Below are positions 16,201 through 25,130 of a DNA stretch of 64,000 nucleotides, piece by piece. The stretch covers positions 1-64,000 of the forward strand of contig NZ_JAIAZY010000012.1 in the NCBI RefSeq assembly GCF_019459225.1, written 5' to 3'. Position numbers and translations under genes: made by a program. The notes beneath the pieces are model-generated. The model made no database searches and had not been told where the DNA came from. It saw nothing but the letters and a program-made list of their open reading frames with translations. Source of the DNA: Bacillus sp. IITD106 (GTDB lineage Bacteria; Bacillota; Bacilli; Bacillales; Bacillaceae_C). Each line of letters starts with the position of its first letter. The first letter of the stretch is position 1.

Positions 16201-16911
16201 TTAACCTCTCGCGACTGTCAATGATTGAACTTGGTTAGCACCAGCTTCTTTTAATATTTTTCCAGCCTGCCTTAACGTGGATCCTGTCGTGTAAATGTCG
16301 TCGATGAGGAGGATGTTTTTTCCTTGAAATATGTTGGTGGACTGCTTTAATTGAAACACTTGGTTTTGGGTAAGTCGCTCTTCACGTGATTTTTTTGATT
16401 GCTTCTCTGAATGGGTTCGGATGAGGAGGTCGTATGCGGAGAATCCTGCTTGACGCGCGAGGGCCTCTGATTGATTAAACCCGCGTTCTTTTAGGCGTTC
16501 TTCACTGAGCGGAATGGAAACGAGCTGGTCGTGTTCGATGTTTTTTATTTGAGAAGAGATTTCTTCAGAAAAAGCTTTCGCCAGCTCATAATCACCACGA
16601 AATTTGAAGCGCGCAATGAATTCTTTTAAAAAATCATTATATACAAAGATTGAGATGTTTTTATCAAGTGTCCCTTTCCACTGTGGATCCTGCTCCCAGC
16701 GAATACAGTCTAGACATGTATGCTCTGTGATGAATTTCGGATCTAGTTCTTTTAAAGGTCTCGAACAAAATTTGCAAAGTTCTCCTTTGATTGGTTCAAG
16801 CTTTCCCCTGCATTCCTGGCATAATGCCGGCTCCTTTTTTGGAAAAATAATATTGATCCAATCCATTTCATTCATTATAAGTGCATCGCAATATAGGCAA
16901 TGGTTTGTCAT
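16201..16911 (-). CDS. comFC: Competence protein ComFC
   Basis: The 236-residue protein has an N-terminal zinc ribbon (CLYCD, CQEC, CKFC at residues 5-48, plus CLDC) and a C-terminal phosphoribosyltransferase domain with NILLIDDIYTTGSTLRQAGK near residue 195. ComFC acts with the ComFA ATPase in uptake of transforming DNA. Its ATG overlaps the stop codon of comFA (ATGA), so the two are translationally coupled. comFB, present between them in B. subtilis, is absent. Confidence 0.93.
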   Translation of the reverse strand: MTNHCLYCDALIMNEMDWINIIFPKKEPALCQECRGKLEPIKGELCKFCSRPLKELDPKFITEHTCLDCIRWEQDPQWKGTLDKNISIFVYNDFLKEFIARFKFRGDYELAKAFSEEISSQIKNIEHDQLVSIPLSEERLKERGFNQSEALARQAGFSAYDLLIRTHSEKQSKKSREERLTQNQVFQLKQSTNIFQGKNILLIDDIYTTGSTLRQAGKILKEAGANQVQSLTVARG

Positions 16912-18365
16912 CTATCAATCATTCCCTTTTTCAAAGCATCTTTGTTCATATTATCAATATGGAAAAGCGCGCGAATCATCGCTTTCGTGCGTCCATGGTG
17001 GAAAAAAGTGATGTCTCCGCCAGGAAACTCCGAACTACGCCCGACCCGTCCGGAAATTTGTACGAGTGCGGCTTCTGTAAAAATGTCATCCTCTGCACCA
17101 AGGACTGCGACATCGATGTTTGGGAATGTCACTCCTCTTTCAAGGATTGTCGTAGTGAGCAGTATTGGAATCTTTTTTTGTCGCATTTTTTCAACTTTTT
17201 CTTTTCTGAGTGGGTCTTCTGCGTGTACAGATTCAATTTCTGGATGGAGTTTGCGAAATAGTGGGAGGGCTTTTTCCATTAGTTGAATATGGGGTAAAAA
17301 TACGAGTGCCTGCTTATCCGAATTGATTCGTTCTTTGACCCATGCTTCTACGTTATTGGGAATGCGTCCCTTATTAAATTTCTTTCTCCAATCACCGCAC
17401 CATTTAAATGTTGGTACTGGCAACGGTTTTCGATGATAACGGGCAGGGATTTTGATGTGATTTCTTTTACCGTATTTGCATTCAGCCTGCCATTTTTCAT
17501 TTGGAGTGGCTGTTAGGAAGATTCGTGCTGCGGTGTTTTTCGTGGATTTTTTCACACCCCATTGTAAGCTCTCGTCATAAGAAAAAGGAAACGCATCGAC
17601 TTCATCGACAATCATGACATCGAATGCTTTTTCAAAACGCATGAGTTGGTGTGTCGTCGAGATCGTGAGCGGCGCGTAAACGTGGCGCTCTTCGGTACCT
17701 CCGTACAACGCGGCCACTTTTGTATGTGGAAAGACTTTTTTAAACCGCGGTGCAAGTTCTAATACGACATCTGTTCTTGGTGTGGCAATGCAAACACGAT
17801 AGCCCGAGAGCAGCGCCTTATCAATCGCTTCAAAAAGCACCTCCGTTTTCCCCGCTCCGCAAACCGCCCAAATCAAGATGTCCGTTTTTGTTTGAACAGC
17901 TTGGATGGTTGCTTGCGATGCCACATTTTGACCTGGTGAGAGTTGACCGTCCCATGATAAGTAGGTGTGGCGGAGCTTGGGCGGTAGTTTTGATGGTGTT
18001 TGAAGGGTGATTTTTTGACCAGGGATTTTGAGTGTCGTTTTTTGTCGGTTTCTTATAGGAGGGCCGCTCCATGTGTATAAAGGAGTACATGATGCCACTC
18101 GTCCCATCATGATGCACTTTCGGCAATAATAGCACCCATCTTTGTTCTGGCAATTGGCACATGGAAAATTCGCAAACAGTCTTTGCGTAGAATTCGCACA
18201 TCTGTTACAATGCCACTTTTTTGATTTGTTAACAATACCGGGAATGGTTTTAATGTTTCCAATGGAGAATTGCTCGTCCAATTTTTCAGGAGGAAAGGGG
18301 ATTTCTGAAGCAAGAAGGGAGCGTCCGGAGAGAAAGAATTGAAGTTCTGGTGTGAGATTTTTCAT
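16908..18365 (-). CDS. comFA: ComFA, DEAD-box-type ATPase for DNA uptake
   Basis: The 485-residue helicase-like protein has a four-cysteine zinc knuckle (CNRC, CANC, CYYCRKC around residues 54-85), Walker A AVCGAGKTEV (about 166), a DEVDAFP Walker B, TATP motif III and the C-terminal helicase motif QISGRVGRSSEFPGG. ComFA is thought to drive single-stranded DNA across the membrane through ComEC. The ATG at 18363-18365 follows AGGTGATTTG. It is the first gene of the comF set, downstream of degV. Confidence 0.94.
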   Translation of the reverse strand: MKNLTPELQFFLSGRSLLASEIPFPPEKLDEQFSIGNIKTIPGIVNKSKKWHCNRCANSTQRLFANFPCANCQNKDGCYYCRKCIMMGRVASCTPLYTWSGPPIRNRQKTTLKIPGQKITLQTPSKLPPKLRHTYLSWDGQLSPGQNVASQATIQAVQTKTDILIWAVCGAGKTEVLFEAIDKALLSGYRVCIATPRTDVVLELAPRFKKVFPHTKVAALYGGTEERHVYAPLTISTTHQLMRFEKAFDVMIVDEVDAFPFSYDESLQWGVKKSTKNTAARIFLTATPNEKWQAECKYGKRNHIKIPARYHRKPLPVPTFKWCGDWRKKFNKGRIPNNVEAWVKERINSDKQALVFLPHIQLMEKALPLFRKLHPEIESVHAEDPLRKEKVEKMRQKKIPILLTTTILERGVTFPNIDVAVLGAEDDIFTEAALVQISGRVGRSSEFPGGDITFFHHGRTKAMIRALFHIDNMNKDALKKGMIDR

Positions 18366-18422
18366 CAAATCACCTCGAGGAATATTTTTTATAAAAACAG
18401 TGGGAAGGAAGCCAACCCACTG

Positions 18423-19265
18423 TTATTTTTTCGTCCAGCAAAGTCCCATTGCACCTTCACCGAGGTGGGTGCCAATGACGGGGCCAAAATAGCTGATGGT
18501 AAATTCAACATTCGGATAAAGCGCGGATAGTTCCTGTTTCCAGTTCGCGGCTTCTTCAACACGATTAGCATGAATGATGGTTGCTTGAAGTGGTTCTCCT
18601 TTACGAGCATCCTCGCCAAGTAATTCTTCGATGCGTTTCATCGCTTTTTTACGTGTGCGAATTTTTTCAAAAGGAACGATAACTTTGTCTACGAAATGGA
18701 GAAGTGGCTTAATGTTTAACAAGCTGCCAATTATTGCCTGTGCGCTCGAAAGCCTTCCACCACGCTGTAGGTGAGATAGATCGTCTACCATGAAATACGC
18801 TCTCATATATGTTTTTAGATCATTTAAACGAGCTAGTATTTCTTCTGGATTTTTTCCTTCTTGGGCCATCCTCGCGGCTTCAATTACATAGAAACCTTGA
18901 GCCATGCAGCTAATCTCGGAATCGTACGGATACACCTTGGCCTCTTCTATCATATCAGCCGCCGCAACCGCTCCCTGATACGTTCCGCTTATGCCACTCG
19001 AAAGATGGATGCTGATAATCGCATCGTATTCTTTCGCTAACTCATTGTACAATTCTTCAAACTCCCCAATCGGCGGCTGGGTCGTCGTCGGAAGCTTTTG
19101 CCCATTTCTTACCTCTTCATAAAAATCATTCGCGGAAATATCAATCTCTTCACGATACGTCTCACCATTCATAACAACACTCAAAGGAATCATATGTATA
19201 TTCAAATTCTCACGTATATGCTTCGGTATATATGAAGTGCTATCAGTCACAACCACCGTCTTCAA
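18423..19265 (-). CDS. degV: DegV family fatty-acid-binding protein
   Basis: The protein reads MKTVVVTDSTSYIPKHIREN from a TTG at 19263-19265 (GAGG lies 8 nt upstream), giving 280 residues. It has the two-domain DegV fold with SGISGTYQGA near residue 93 and DDLSHLQRGGRLSSAQA near 150, the motifs that bind the acyl carboxylate. DegV (FakB-like) proteins present fatty acids to a kinase. A longer reading from GTG five codons upstream is possible but covers the ribosome site. It lies between comFA and the RAYT element; in B. subtilis it directly follows degU. Confidence 0.9.
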   Translation of the reverse strand: MKTVVVTDSTSYIPKHIRENLNIHMIPLSVVMNGETYREEIDISANDFYEEVRNGQKLPTTTQPPIGEFEELYNELAKEYDAIISIHLSSGISGTYQGAVAAADMIEEAKVYPYDSEISCMAQGFYVIEAARMAQEGKNPEEILARLNDLKTYMRAYFMVDDLSHLQRGGRLSSAQAIIGSLLNIKPLLHFVDKVIVPFEKIRTRKKAMKRIEELLGEDARKGEPLQATIIHANRVEEAANWKQELSALYPNVEFTISYFGPVIGTHLGEGAMGLCWTKK

Positions 19266-19344
19266 AAATATCAACCTCACTAACTTCCATATTCTCTCCC
19301 CATTCTATCCAATTAAACCACATTTGAAAAGAGGCATTTCCAGT

Positions 19345-19432
19345 GGGGACAGGTTCATTGGGGACAGGTTCATTGGGGACAGGTTCATTGGGGACAGGTT
19401 CATTGGGGACAGGTACTAAAGTGCCTGTCCCC
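19345..19432. repeat. REP-like array: 15-nt units ending in a palindrome, downstream of the RAYT gene
   Basis: Five copies of a 15-nt unit (GGGGACAGGTTCATT) run from 19345 to 19419. The last unit opens into a palindrome, GGGGACAGGTAC-N4-GTGCCTGTCCCC. The array ends 8 nt before the stop of the RAYT gene. Related copies occur at 20107-20148 and 23087-23145. Confidence 0.85.
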
Positions 19433-19440
19433 CTCAATTA

Positions 19441-19983
19441 TTAATAATCTAGTTGAGCTTCGACATAGTAGCGGTAGTTATTGATAGAATCTAATGGATA
19501 AAATTGGAGGATTTTTTCTTTAGTAACTAGGGGGTCTTCTTTGCCATTGATGTAGGATGGATAACTACTCCAGAAGTAACTGCTAAGATCACTGACGATG
19601 TTTGCTTCAAGTGGATTTCTATGAATATACCGACTTACATATAGAAAATGGGCCGCATCCATAATTCTTTTGCTTACATAACGTCCTTGAAAAACATGAC
19701 CAACTAAATTATATCGGTTATTGAAATATCTTGCATATGAAGTATGTGTCGTGTGAATAATTTTTCCTGGAGGAGTATGAGTGGTTTCAAGAAGAAGATG
19801 TATGTGGTTATTCATCAAACAATAGGAATGGAGATAAAAAGGATATTTCTTTTTAGCTTTTGCCAACAGAGCTAAATAAAAATATCTATCCTCATCATCA
19901 TAAAAGAGTTCCTCTTTTCGATTCCCTCTACTGGTAATATGCAAAGTATCACCTGGAATCCATTCCCTTCTTTTTCTAGCCAT
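19441..19983 (-). CDS. REP-associated tyrosine transposase (RAYT, Y1_Tnp/IS200-like)
   Basis: The 180-residue protein has the Y1 transposase pattern: ITSRGNRKEELFYDDEDRYF, then the metal-binding HUH-type MNNHIHLLLE near residue 58 and GHVFQGRYVSKRIMD near 95, followed by YVSRYIHRNPLEANIV, where Tyr supplies the nucleophile. RAYT proteins cleave and rejoin single-stranded REP palindromes. GGGGACAGG palindromes lie on both sides, but there are no terminal repeats of a classic insertion sequence. It sits between degU and degV, which are adjacent in B. subtilis, so it looks inserted. The reading frame is complete, with AAAGGATG before the ATG. Confidence 0.88.
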   Translation of the reverse strand: MARKRREWIPGDTLHITSRGNRKEELFYDDEDRYFYLALLAKAKKKYPFYLHSYCLMNNHIHLLLETTHTPPGKIIHTTHTSYARYFNNRYNLVGHVFQGRYVSKRIMDAAHFLYVSRYIHRNPLEANIVSDLSSYFWSSYPSYINGKEDPLVTKEKILQFYPLDSINNYRYYVEAQLDY

Positions 19984-20106
19984 TGAATCATCCTTTCATA
20001 TTCTATGTTAATTACAATACTGTATTTCGACAAAAATAAATAAATTCCTTCTATTATAGACAAATTCAGAATCTATCATTAAGGAAACTCCCTATAATTG
20101 CATCCA

Positions 20107-20148
20107 GACCTGTCCCTTTTGAACCTGTCCCCATGGGGACTGTCCCCC
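20107..20148. repeat. REP-like sequences upstream of the RAYT gene
   Basis: Copies of CCTGTCCC and AACCTGTCCCC, then ATGGGGACTGTCCCCC, give an inverted arrangement of the same GGGGACAGG unit found downstream of the RAYT gene. Confidence 0.8.
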
Positions 20149-20164
20149 CTTTATCTACTAAAAC

Positions 20165-20202
20165 AAAAAATCCGTTCAAACTTTTGTCTGAACGGATTTT
20201 TT
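20165..20202 (-). terminator. Terminator of degU (bidirectional)
   Basis: AAAAAATCCGTTCA and TGAACGGATTTTTT form a long perfect stem ending in T tracts on both strands, 17 nt after the degU stop. Confidence 0.9.
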
Positions 20203-20218
20203 CATAACGTATGGATTT

Positions 20219-20899
20219 TTAGCGAACTTCGACCCATCCATTTTTAATGGCTGTGACGACGGCTTGGGTGCGGTCGTTGACGTTCATTTTTTGCAGGATG
20301 TTGCTGACGTGGTTTTTGACTGTTTTTTCGCTGATGAAAAGTGTTTCGCCAATGCCACGGTTGCTTTTTCCGTCGGCGAGGAGCTGGAGCACTTCGCATT
20401 CTCTGCTTGTCAACAAGTGAAGCGGGATTTGAACTTCTGGTTGTTGGTAGCCGCCGCTGCTATTTGTTTGATTTGCAAGTCTTCTATATTCTCCGATAAG
20501 TTTATGTGTAACTTTCGGATGTATGTATGATCCACCATCTGCGACAATTTTTACAGCCTCTATCAGTTCATCTGAATCCATTTCTTTCAGCATATAGCCT
20601 GAAGCTCCTGTTTTTAATGCGTGTGTCACATAAGCTTCATCATCATGGATTGATAGAATCATTGCTTTCGTTTCTGGATATGCTTCTAGAAGCTGTCGCG
20701 TAGCTTCAATTCCGTTTGTCATTTTCATATTAATGTCTAAAAGCACGACATCTGGCGAATACTTTTCCACTAGTTCAACTGCATCGGAGCCATCCTCCCC
20801 TTCGGCTACGACAGTAAAAGATTTTTCAAACTCGAGGATGCGTTTCACTCCTTCACGAAACAATTGATGATCATCAATAATTACGATTTTCGTTGTCAC
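20219..20899 (-). CDS. degU: Response regulator DegU
   Basis: The 226-residue NarL-type regulator has a receiver domain with VVLLDINM, whose Asp is about residue 56, and a C-terminal LuxR-type helix-turn-helix ([20 protein letters not shown], then [20 protein letters not shown]). DegU, phosphorylated by DegS, controls exoenzymes, competence, motility and biofilm genes in B. subtilis; competence and flagellar genes follow here. The sequence is typical. The spacing to degS is 119 nt, wider than in B. subtilis, with no clear promoter seen. Confidence 0.95.
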   Translation of the reverse strand: MTTKIVIIDDHQLFREGVKRILEFEKSFTVVAEGEDGSDAVELVEKYSPDVVLLDINMKMTNGIEATRQLLEAYPETKAMILSIHDDEAYVTHALKTGASGYMLKEMDSDELIEAVKIVADGGSYIHPKVTHKLIGEYRRLANQTNSSGGYQQPEVQIPLHLLTSRECEVLQLLADGKSNRGIGETLFISEKTVKNHVSNILQKMNVNDRTQAVVTAIKNGWVEVR

Positions 20900-21018
20900 T
20901 ACTAAGTCCCCCTCATGCTTCTATGTTTTGCATTTTTTTGTTTCATAGGATGTAATCTATGACACTTTGGCTGTTTTTCCACCAAAAGGCTGTTACTTTA
21001 ATCAACGAGAAGTTGCCC

Positions 21019-22158
21019 TTAATCCAATAATGGAATTTGCATAGTGATGGTAGTACCTGTCAAAGGACTTGAGTCAATTGAAAGGACACCTTCCAAAATA
21101 ACGATTCGTTCCTTCATCCCAATCAACCCAAACGAATCACTTCTCTTTTCTTCAGGATTAAATCCGACACCATTATCTTTCACAACAACATTAATGCTCT
21201 CACGCCTTCTTTCGAATTTCACTACTATCTCACTGGCTTTGGAATGCTTCAATGCATTCTGAACCGACTCTTGAATAAGGCGAAAGAGCGCGACTTCATA
21301 TTTAGAAGGAAGCCTTTTATCTTCGCCAATATGAACAAAATTTATTTTCACTACTTTGTTATATTCTTCAATTGTCGCTAAATACCTTTTTAATGTCGGA
21401 ATAAGGCCTAAATCGTCCAAAACCATCGGACGCAAATCATAAATAATGCGTCTCACCTCGTATAAGGCTGCCCGAATCATTTCTTTTAAACTACGAATTT
21501 CAAGCAGCGACTGCTCAGGTCCAAATTCTTTATGTACTTTTTCAGCCAGGTCAGATCTGATGAGAACGTTTGCCAAAAGCTGAGCTGGCCCGTCATGAAT
21601 TTCACGCGAAATGCGTTTTCTTTCCTCTTCCTGGGCTTCAATAATGCGAAGTCCAAAGTCTTGCTTCATTTTTGCATCTTCTAATACTTCACCAATATCT
21701 TTAATGTCACTAACAAGATAGTTAGAGATGATCGTAATTTGTGAGACAAGCGTTTCGGCGCGGTCAATCGTTTCCTGAAGACCTAAGAGCCTTCTTTCCA
21801 AGTCATCACGCCTTAGACGCAATTGCTTTTCAAATTGAGCGTTGATTGTGTGCCTCGTTTGCAACTCATGGGCATTCTCGTACACTTCGCGGACTTCTGT
21901 TTCGCTATAAGCACGGAAATTTTTACTGACTTCGGAAAGTCGCTTTCTAGCAAGCCTGGCTTTAATTTCAAGGTCATCGCCTTCCACAATCACATGTTTC
22001 ACTTGCTCTTTAATTTCTTTTAATTCCGCAATTAAAGAATCATGCTCCTGCCGGCATTGCTCACCGATGCGAAAAATTTCATCCTTACTTTTATCCACGG
22101 TTTCTATCATTTGTTCTACTATAAAATCCAACGCTTTAACATCCAGTTTTCTTAACAT
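21019..22158 (-). CDS. degS: Sensor histidine kinase DegS
   Basis: The 379-residue cytoplasmic kinase lacks membrane segments. It has an N-terminal coiled-coil sensor part (to about residue 175), the HisKA_3 phosphorylation site RKRISREIHDGPAQLLANVL around 183-202, and an ATP-binding C-terminal domain (VVKDNGVGFNPEE, GLIGMKERI). It phosphorylates DegU. The start follows a Shine-Dalgarno-like GAGGTAAAA. yvyE is divergent on the other side, as in B. subtilis. Confidence 0.95.
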   Translation of the reverse strand: MLRKLDVKALDFIVEQMIETVDKSKDEIFRIGEQCRQEHDSLIAELKEIKEQVKHVIVEGDDLEIKARLARKRLSEVSKNFRAYSETEVREVYENAHELQTRHTINAQFEKQLRLRRDDLERRLLGLQETIDRAETLVSQITIISNYLVSDIKDIGEVLEDAKMKQDFGLRIIEAQEEERKRISREIHDGPAQLLANVLIRSDLAEKVHKEFGPEQSLLEIRSLKEMIRAALYEVRRIIYDLRPMVLDDLGLIPTLKRYLATIEEYNKVVKINFVHIGEDKRLPSKYEVALFRLIQESVQNALKHSKASEIVVKFERRRESINVVVKDNGVGFNPEEKRSDSFGLIGMKERIVILEGVLSIDSSPLTGTTITMQIPLLD

Positions 22159-22443
22159 TTTTACCTCGAGGGATACCCCCTTTACGCATTAAATTAATTT
22201 TACATTAATTTGCATATTTCAACTATTTTTGTAACGATAATTCGAGCAAAATAATCCTAAATGACCGGAAATAAATAGGATCAATCGTTTTAAAATAGGA
22301 GTTTTTGCCTATCGATAGATAAAAAGACCTATCGAAATTCTCGTATAAAATGGATATGATTCTATTTAATTATTATATCATGTATAATTTTGATACACAT
22401 TAAGTTTTTCTTACACTTCAAATTATGGAGAGGAGCTAATTTC

Positions 22444-23085
22444 TTGCTTCCGAACTATTTTACTGTAAAAAAACAGGGAGAACATGAAATCATTATTCAA
22501 AAATCAAGATTTATTGCCCATATTAGCCGCGCGGAAACAGAAGAAGAAGCTCAGCAGTTCATTCAAGATATTAAAAAGAAACATTGGAATGCCACTCATA
22601 ATTGTTCCGCTTATTTAATCGGAGAACATAATCAGATTCAAAAAGCGAATGACGACGGAGAACCGAGCGGAACGGCAGGAGTGCCCATGCTTGAGGTTTT
22701 AAAAAAGCGAGATTTAAAAGATACGGTTGTCGTCGTAACGAGATATTTCGGGGGCATCAAGCTCGGGGCAGGCGGCTTAATTCGCGCGTATGGGAAATCG
22801 ACGACTGAAGGACTGAATGCAGTCGGAATTGTCGAACGAAAATTGATGACCGTCATGCATATCGAAGCCGACTACTCTTGGCTTGGAAAACTAGAAAATG
22901 AATTGCGCTCATCTACGTACCAGCTAAAGGAAATTCATTATTCCGAGCAGGTTGAATTAGAGGTTTACGTCGAAGATTCCGAAGTGGAAGTATTTAACGA
23001 ATGGATCATCGACATGACGAATGGACAGGCTACCATCGTCGAAGGTGAAAAATTGTATCTTGAAGTGGATGTTCCTCCGAAATAA
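22444..23085 (+). CDS. yvyE: YigZ/YvyE family protein (IMPACT-like)
   Basis: The 213-residue protein begins MLPNYFTVKKQGEHEIIIQK from a TTG at 22444-22446, with GGAGAGGAG 8 nt upstream. It has the UPF0029/IMPACT N-terminal domain with KSRFIAHISRAETEEEAQQF, DDGEPSGTAGVPMLEVLKKR and VVVTRYFGGIKLGAGGLIRA, and a shorter C-terminal DUF1949 domain. A longer ATG reading from 22390 has no ribosome site. The molecular role is not established. It is divergent from degS. Confidence 0.9.
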   Translation: MLPNYFTVKKQGEHEIIIQKSRFIAHISRAETEEEAQQFIQDIKKKHWNATHNCSAYLIGEHNQIQKANDDGEPSGTAGVPMLEVLKKRDLKDTVVVVTRYFGGIKLGAGGLIRAYGKSTTEGLNAVGIVERKLMTVMHIEADYSWLGKLENELRSSTYQLKEIHYSEQVELEVYVEDSEVEVFNEWIIDMTNGQATIVEGEKLYLEVDVPPK

Positions 23086-23086
23086 T

Positions 23087-23145
23087 GGGGACGGGTCCAT
23101 TTGAACCCGTCCCCATTGAACCTGTCCCCATTGAACCCGTCCCCC
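23087..23145. repeat. REP-like cluster downstream of yvyE
   Basis: GGGGACGGGTCC-N4-GAACCCGTCCCC forms a palindrome and is followed by two more units (ATTGAACCTGTCCCC, ATTGAACCCGTCCCC). It is 3-4 kb away from the RAYT gene and lies between convergent genes, where it may also act as a terminator. Confidence 0.8.
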
Positions 23146-23152
23146 TTTCTTT

Positions 23153-23971
23153 TTAATCCTTCACAGCTCCAGCTGCGATTCCTGATATAAATTGTCTGCT
23201 TACAAATAGGAACATGATGATTAATGGGAGTGTGGCTAGAAGAGTTCCTGCCATAACCATCCCATAATCTGTGTCATAAATTCCATTTAATTGCGATAAA
23301 GTCACTTGTAACGTGTACTTTGCTGGATCATTTAACACGATTAACGGCCATAAATAGTCATTCCATAAGCCAATAAACGAAAAAATTCCTAAAAACGCTA
23401 AGGCTGGTCGTAAAATCGGCAACCCGACATTCCAATATAAACGAAAATGGCTGCATCCATCCAGTCTTCCAGCATCTAGCAAACTATCATTAATCGCTTC
23501 TTGGGAAAATTGCCTCACCCAAAAGATTCCGAAAGCATTGGCAATTCCTGGTACAATCAATGCTTTATACGTTCCAACCCATCCGATTTTCGATATGATA
23601 ATATAGGAAGGAATAAAGGATAGCTGTGATGGAATCATTAACGTTACAAGCAAAAGACCAAAAAGCCATTTTTTACCAGGAAACTGGAATTTGGCAAAAG
23701 TAAATCCAGCAAGCGAGCAGAAAAATAGTACACAAATAACTTGCACGGTTGTAACAAACAATGTGTTTATAAACGCTTGTAAAAAGTCTACGTTATTAAA
23801 TACATTAGTAATGTTCGTAAATAACTCCGAACCAAATATTAGTTTAGGTGGGAATCTCAATATATCACTCGTCTTATTGGTTGACATCACTGTAAGCCAG
23901 TAAAACGGAAAAATGGATATTCCGACCCCGATCAATAATAAAACATGCATTATTATTGTCTTTATTCTCAT
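23153..23971 (-). CDS. Carbohydrate ABC transporter permease (CUT1, MalG-like)
   Basis: The 272-residue protein has six predicted membrane segments, starting at residues 8-28, and the EAA loop LLDAGRLDGCSHFRLYWNVG about residue 165, where the ATPase docks. It ends with FISGIAAGAVKD, as MalG-type permeases do. With the preceding permease it forms the membrane channel. No ATPase gene is in the operon, so a shared MsmX-type ATPase is likely. It is 21 nt after the MalF-like gene. The substrate is likely an oligosaccharide of galactose or mannose, by context. Confidence 0.88.
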   Translation of the reverse strand: MRIKTIIMHVLLLIGVGISIFPFYWLTVMSTNKTSDILRFPPKLIFGSELFTNITNVFNNVDFLQAFINTLFVTTVQVICVLFFCSLAGFTFAKFQFPGKKWLFGLLLVTLMIPSQLSFIPSYIIISKIGWVGTYKALIVPGIANAFGIFWVRQFSQEAINDSLLDAGRLDGCSHFRLYWNVGLPILRPALAFLGIFSFIGLWNDYLWPLIVLNDPAKYTLQVTLSQLNGIYDTDYGMVMAGTLLATLPLIIMFLFVSRQFISGIAAGAVKD

Positions 23972-23992
23972 AAAAATCCATCCTTTCTTGTC

Positions 23993-24940
23993 TTATCTAG
24001 CTCCAGTTTTATCAAATACTTTCCAATTCACTAACGAGAATAAGGCAATGATGAAGAACAATGCCCAGGATACGACGGAAGCGTAACCAAATTGATTGTC
24101 AACAAAACCTTGTTTGTACATATAAAGGGTGAGCGTCATTCCAGCGCCACCAACCCCGCCGGAATTTCCAAGCAATACTTGCGGCTCGGTAAATAATTGC
24201 ATGGATCCAATCGTTGTCATCAAAATGGTAAATAGAATGATCGGCCTTAATAGAGGAATCGTAATATGGAAAAATTGCTGCCTCGTATTCGCTCCATCGA
24301 TTTTTGCTGCTTCATATAAGTCATTAGGAATGGCTTGCAACCCGGCCAAATAAATAATCGCGTTGTATCCTGTCCATCTCCAGACGACCATTGAAGCAAT
24401 CACCACTTTTATTAGAAAACTAGAATCCAGCCATTTTACCGGCTCTGCACCTAGTGTCGTTAAAATATAATTCAACAACCCATACTGATTTCCAAAGATT
24501 GATTTAAAAATAATGGTAACCGCAACAATTGACGTAACGTTCGTAATGAAATAGGCGGATCGATAAAAACCTTTAAATCTTACAAACGGCGCATTTAATA
24601 AAAAAGCGATGACTAATGCCCCACATAGCATCGGAATCGTCGAAACAAACCAAATAATAAAAGTATTGCCGACAGCTTTCCAGAACATGGCATCCGATAG
24701 TAAATACTGAAATTGGCGCAATCCGACAAATTCCATATCACCGATTCCATCCCATTTCTGAAATGACAAATACAAGGAAAATATGATAGGAAACAATCCA
24801 AAGACAATAAAAACTATGTAAAACGGCGATATAAATAAATATAAAGCCTTATTTTTATAAATTTCCTTCCAAAGATTTCTTTTTGGGGTAACTACTATAG
24901 GATTACTCAACGTTTCTTGTGGTTTTACTGGGTGTTCCAT
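23993..24940 (-). CDS. Carbohydrate ABC transporter permease (CUT1, MalF-like)
   Basis: The 315-residue protein has an N-terminal cytoplasmic stretch, six predicted membrane segments from about residue 31, and the EAA loop LYEAAKIDGANTRQQFFHIT near 210. It pairs with the MalG-like permease encoded 21 nt downstream. The start follows AAAAGGAGAGAATTTT. The hairpin at 24993-25030 separates it from the binding-protein gene. Confidence 0.88.
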   Translation of the reverse strand: MEHPVKPQETLSNPIVVTPKRNLWKEIYKNKALYLFISPFYIVFIVFGLFPIIFSLYLSFQKWDGIGDMEFVGLRQFQYLLSDAMFWKAVGNTFIIWFVSTIPMLCGALVIAFLLNAPFVRFKGFYRSAYFITNVTSIVAVTIIFKSIFGNQYGLLNYILTTLGAEPVKWLDSSFLIKVVIASMVVWRWTGYNAIIYLAGLQAIPNDLYEAAKIDGANTRQQFFHITIPLLRPIILFTILMTTIGSMQLFTEPQVLLGNSGGVGGAGMTLTLYMYKQGFVDNQFGYASVVSWALFFIIALFSLVNWKVFDKTGAR

Positions 24941-24992
24941 AAAATTCTCTCCTTTTCAACATTTATTCGTTGAAAACAATCGTTTTATGATG

Positions 24993-25030
24993 ATAAGGAA
25001 TCAGATAAGATTTACCATCTGATTCCTTAT
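24993..25030 (-). promoter_or_regulatory. Hairpin between the binding-protein and permease genes
   Basis: ATAAGGAATCAGAT and ATCTGATTCCTTAT form a perfect 14-bp stem with a 10-nt loop. No T tract follows on the minus strand. Such structures often stabilise binding-protein mRNA or attenuate the permease part. Confidence 0.65.
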
Positions 25031-25130
25031 TGAGGATGTTCCAAAAAGTCAGGAAAAATAAATATATTGGTGTTTATGATTGGCTTATTACACCCAATCT
25101 TTTTCCTTCTTTTTGAACATACACTTATGA

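Noticed and set aside
19441-19983. Complete IS200/IS605 insertion sequence
   Set aside because: Lone Y1 protein of RAYT type with multiple REP-like palindromes on both sides and no tnpB or defined ends; RAYT fits better.
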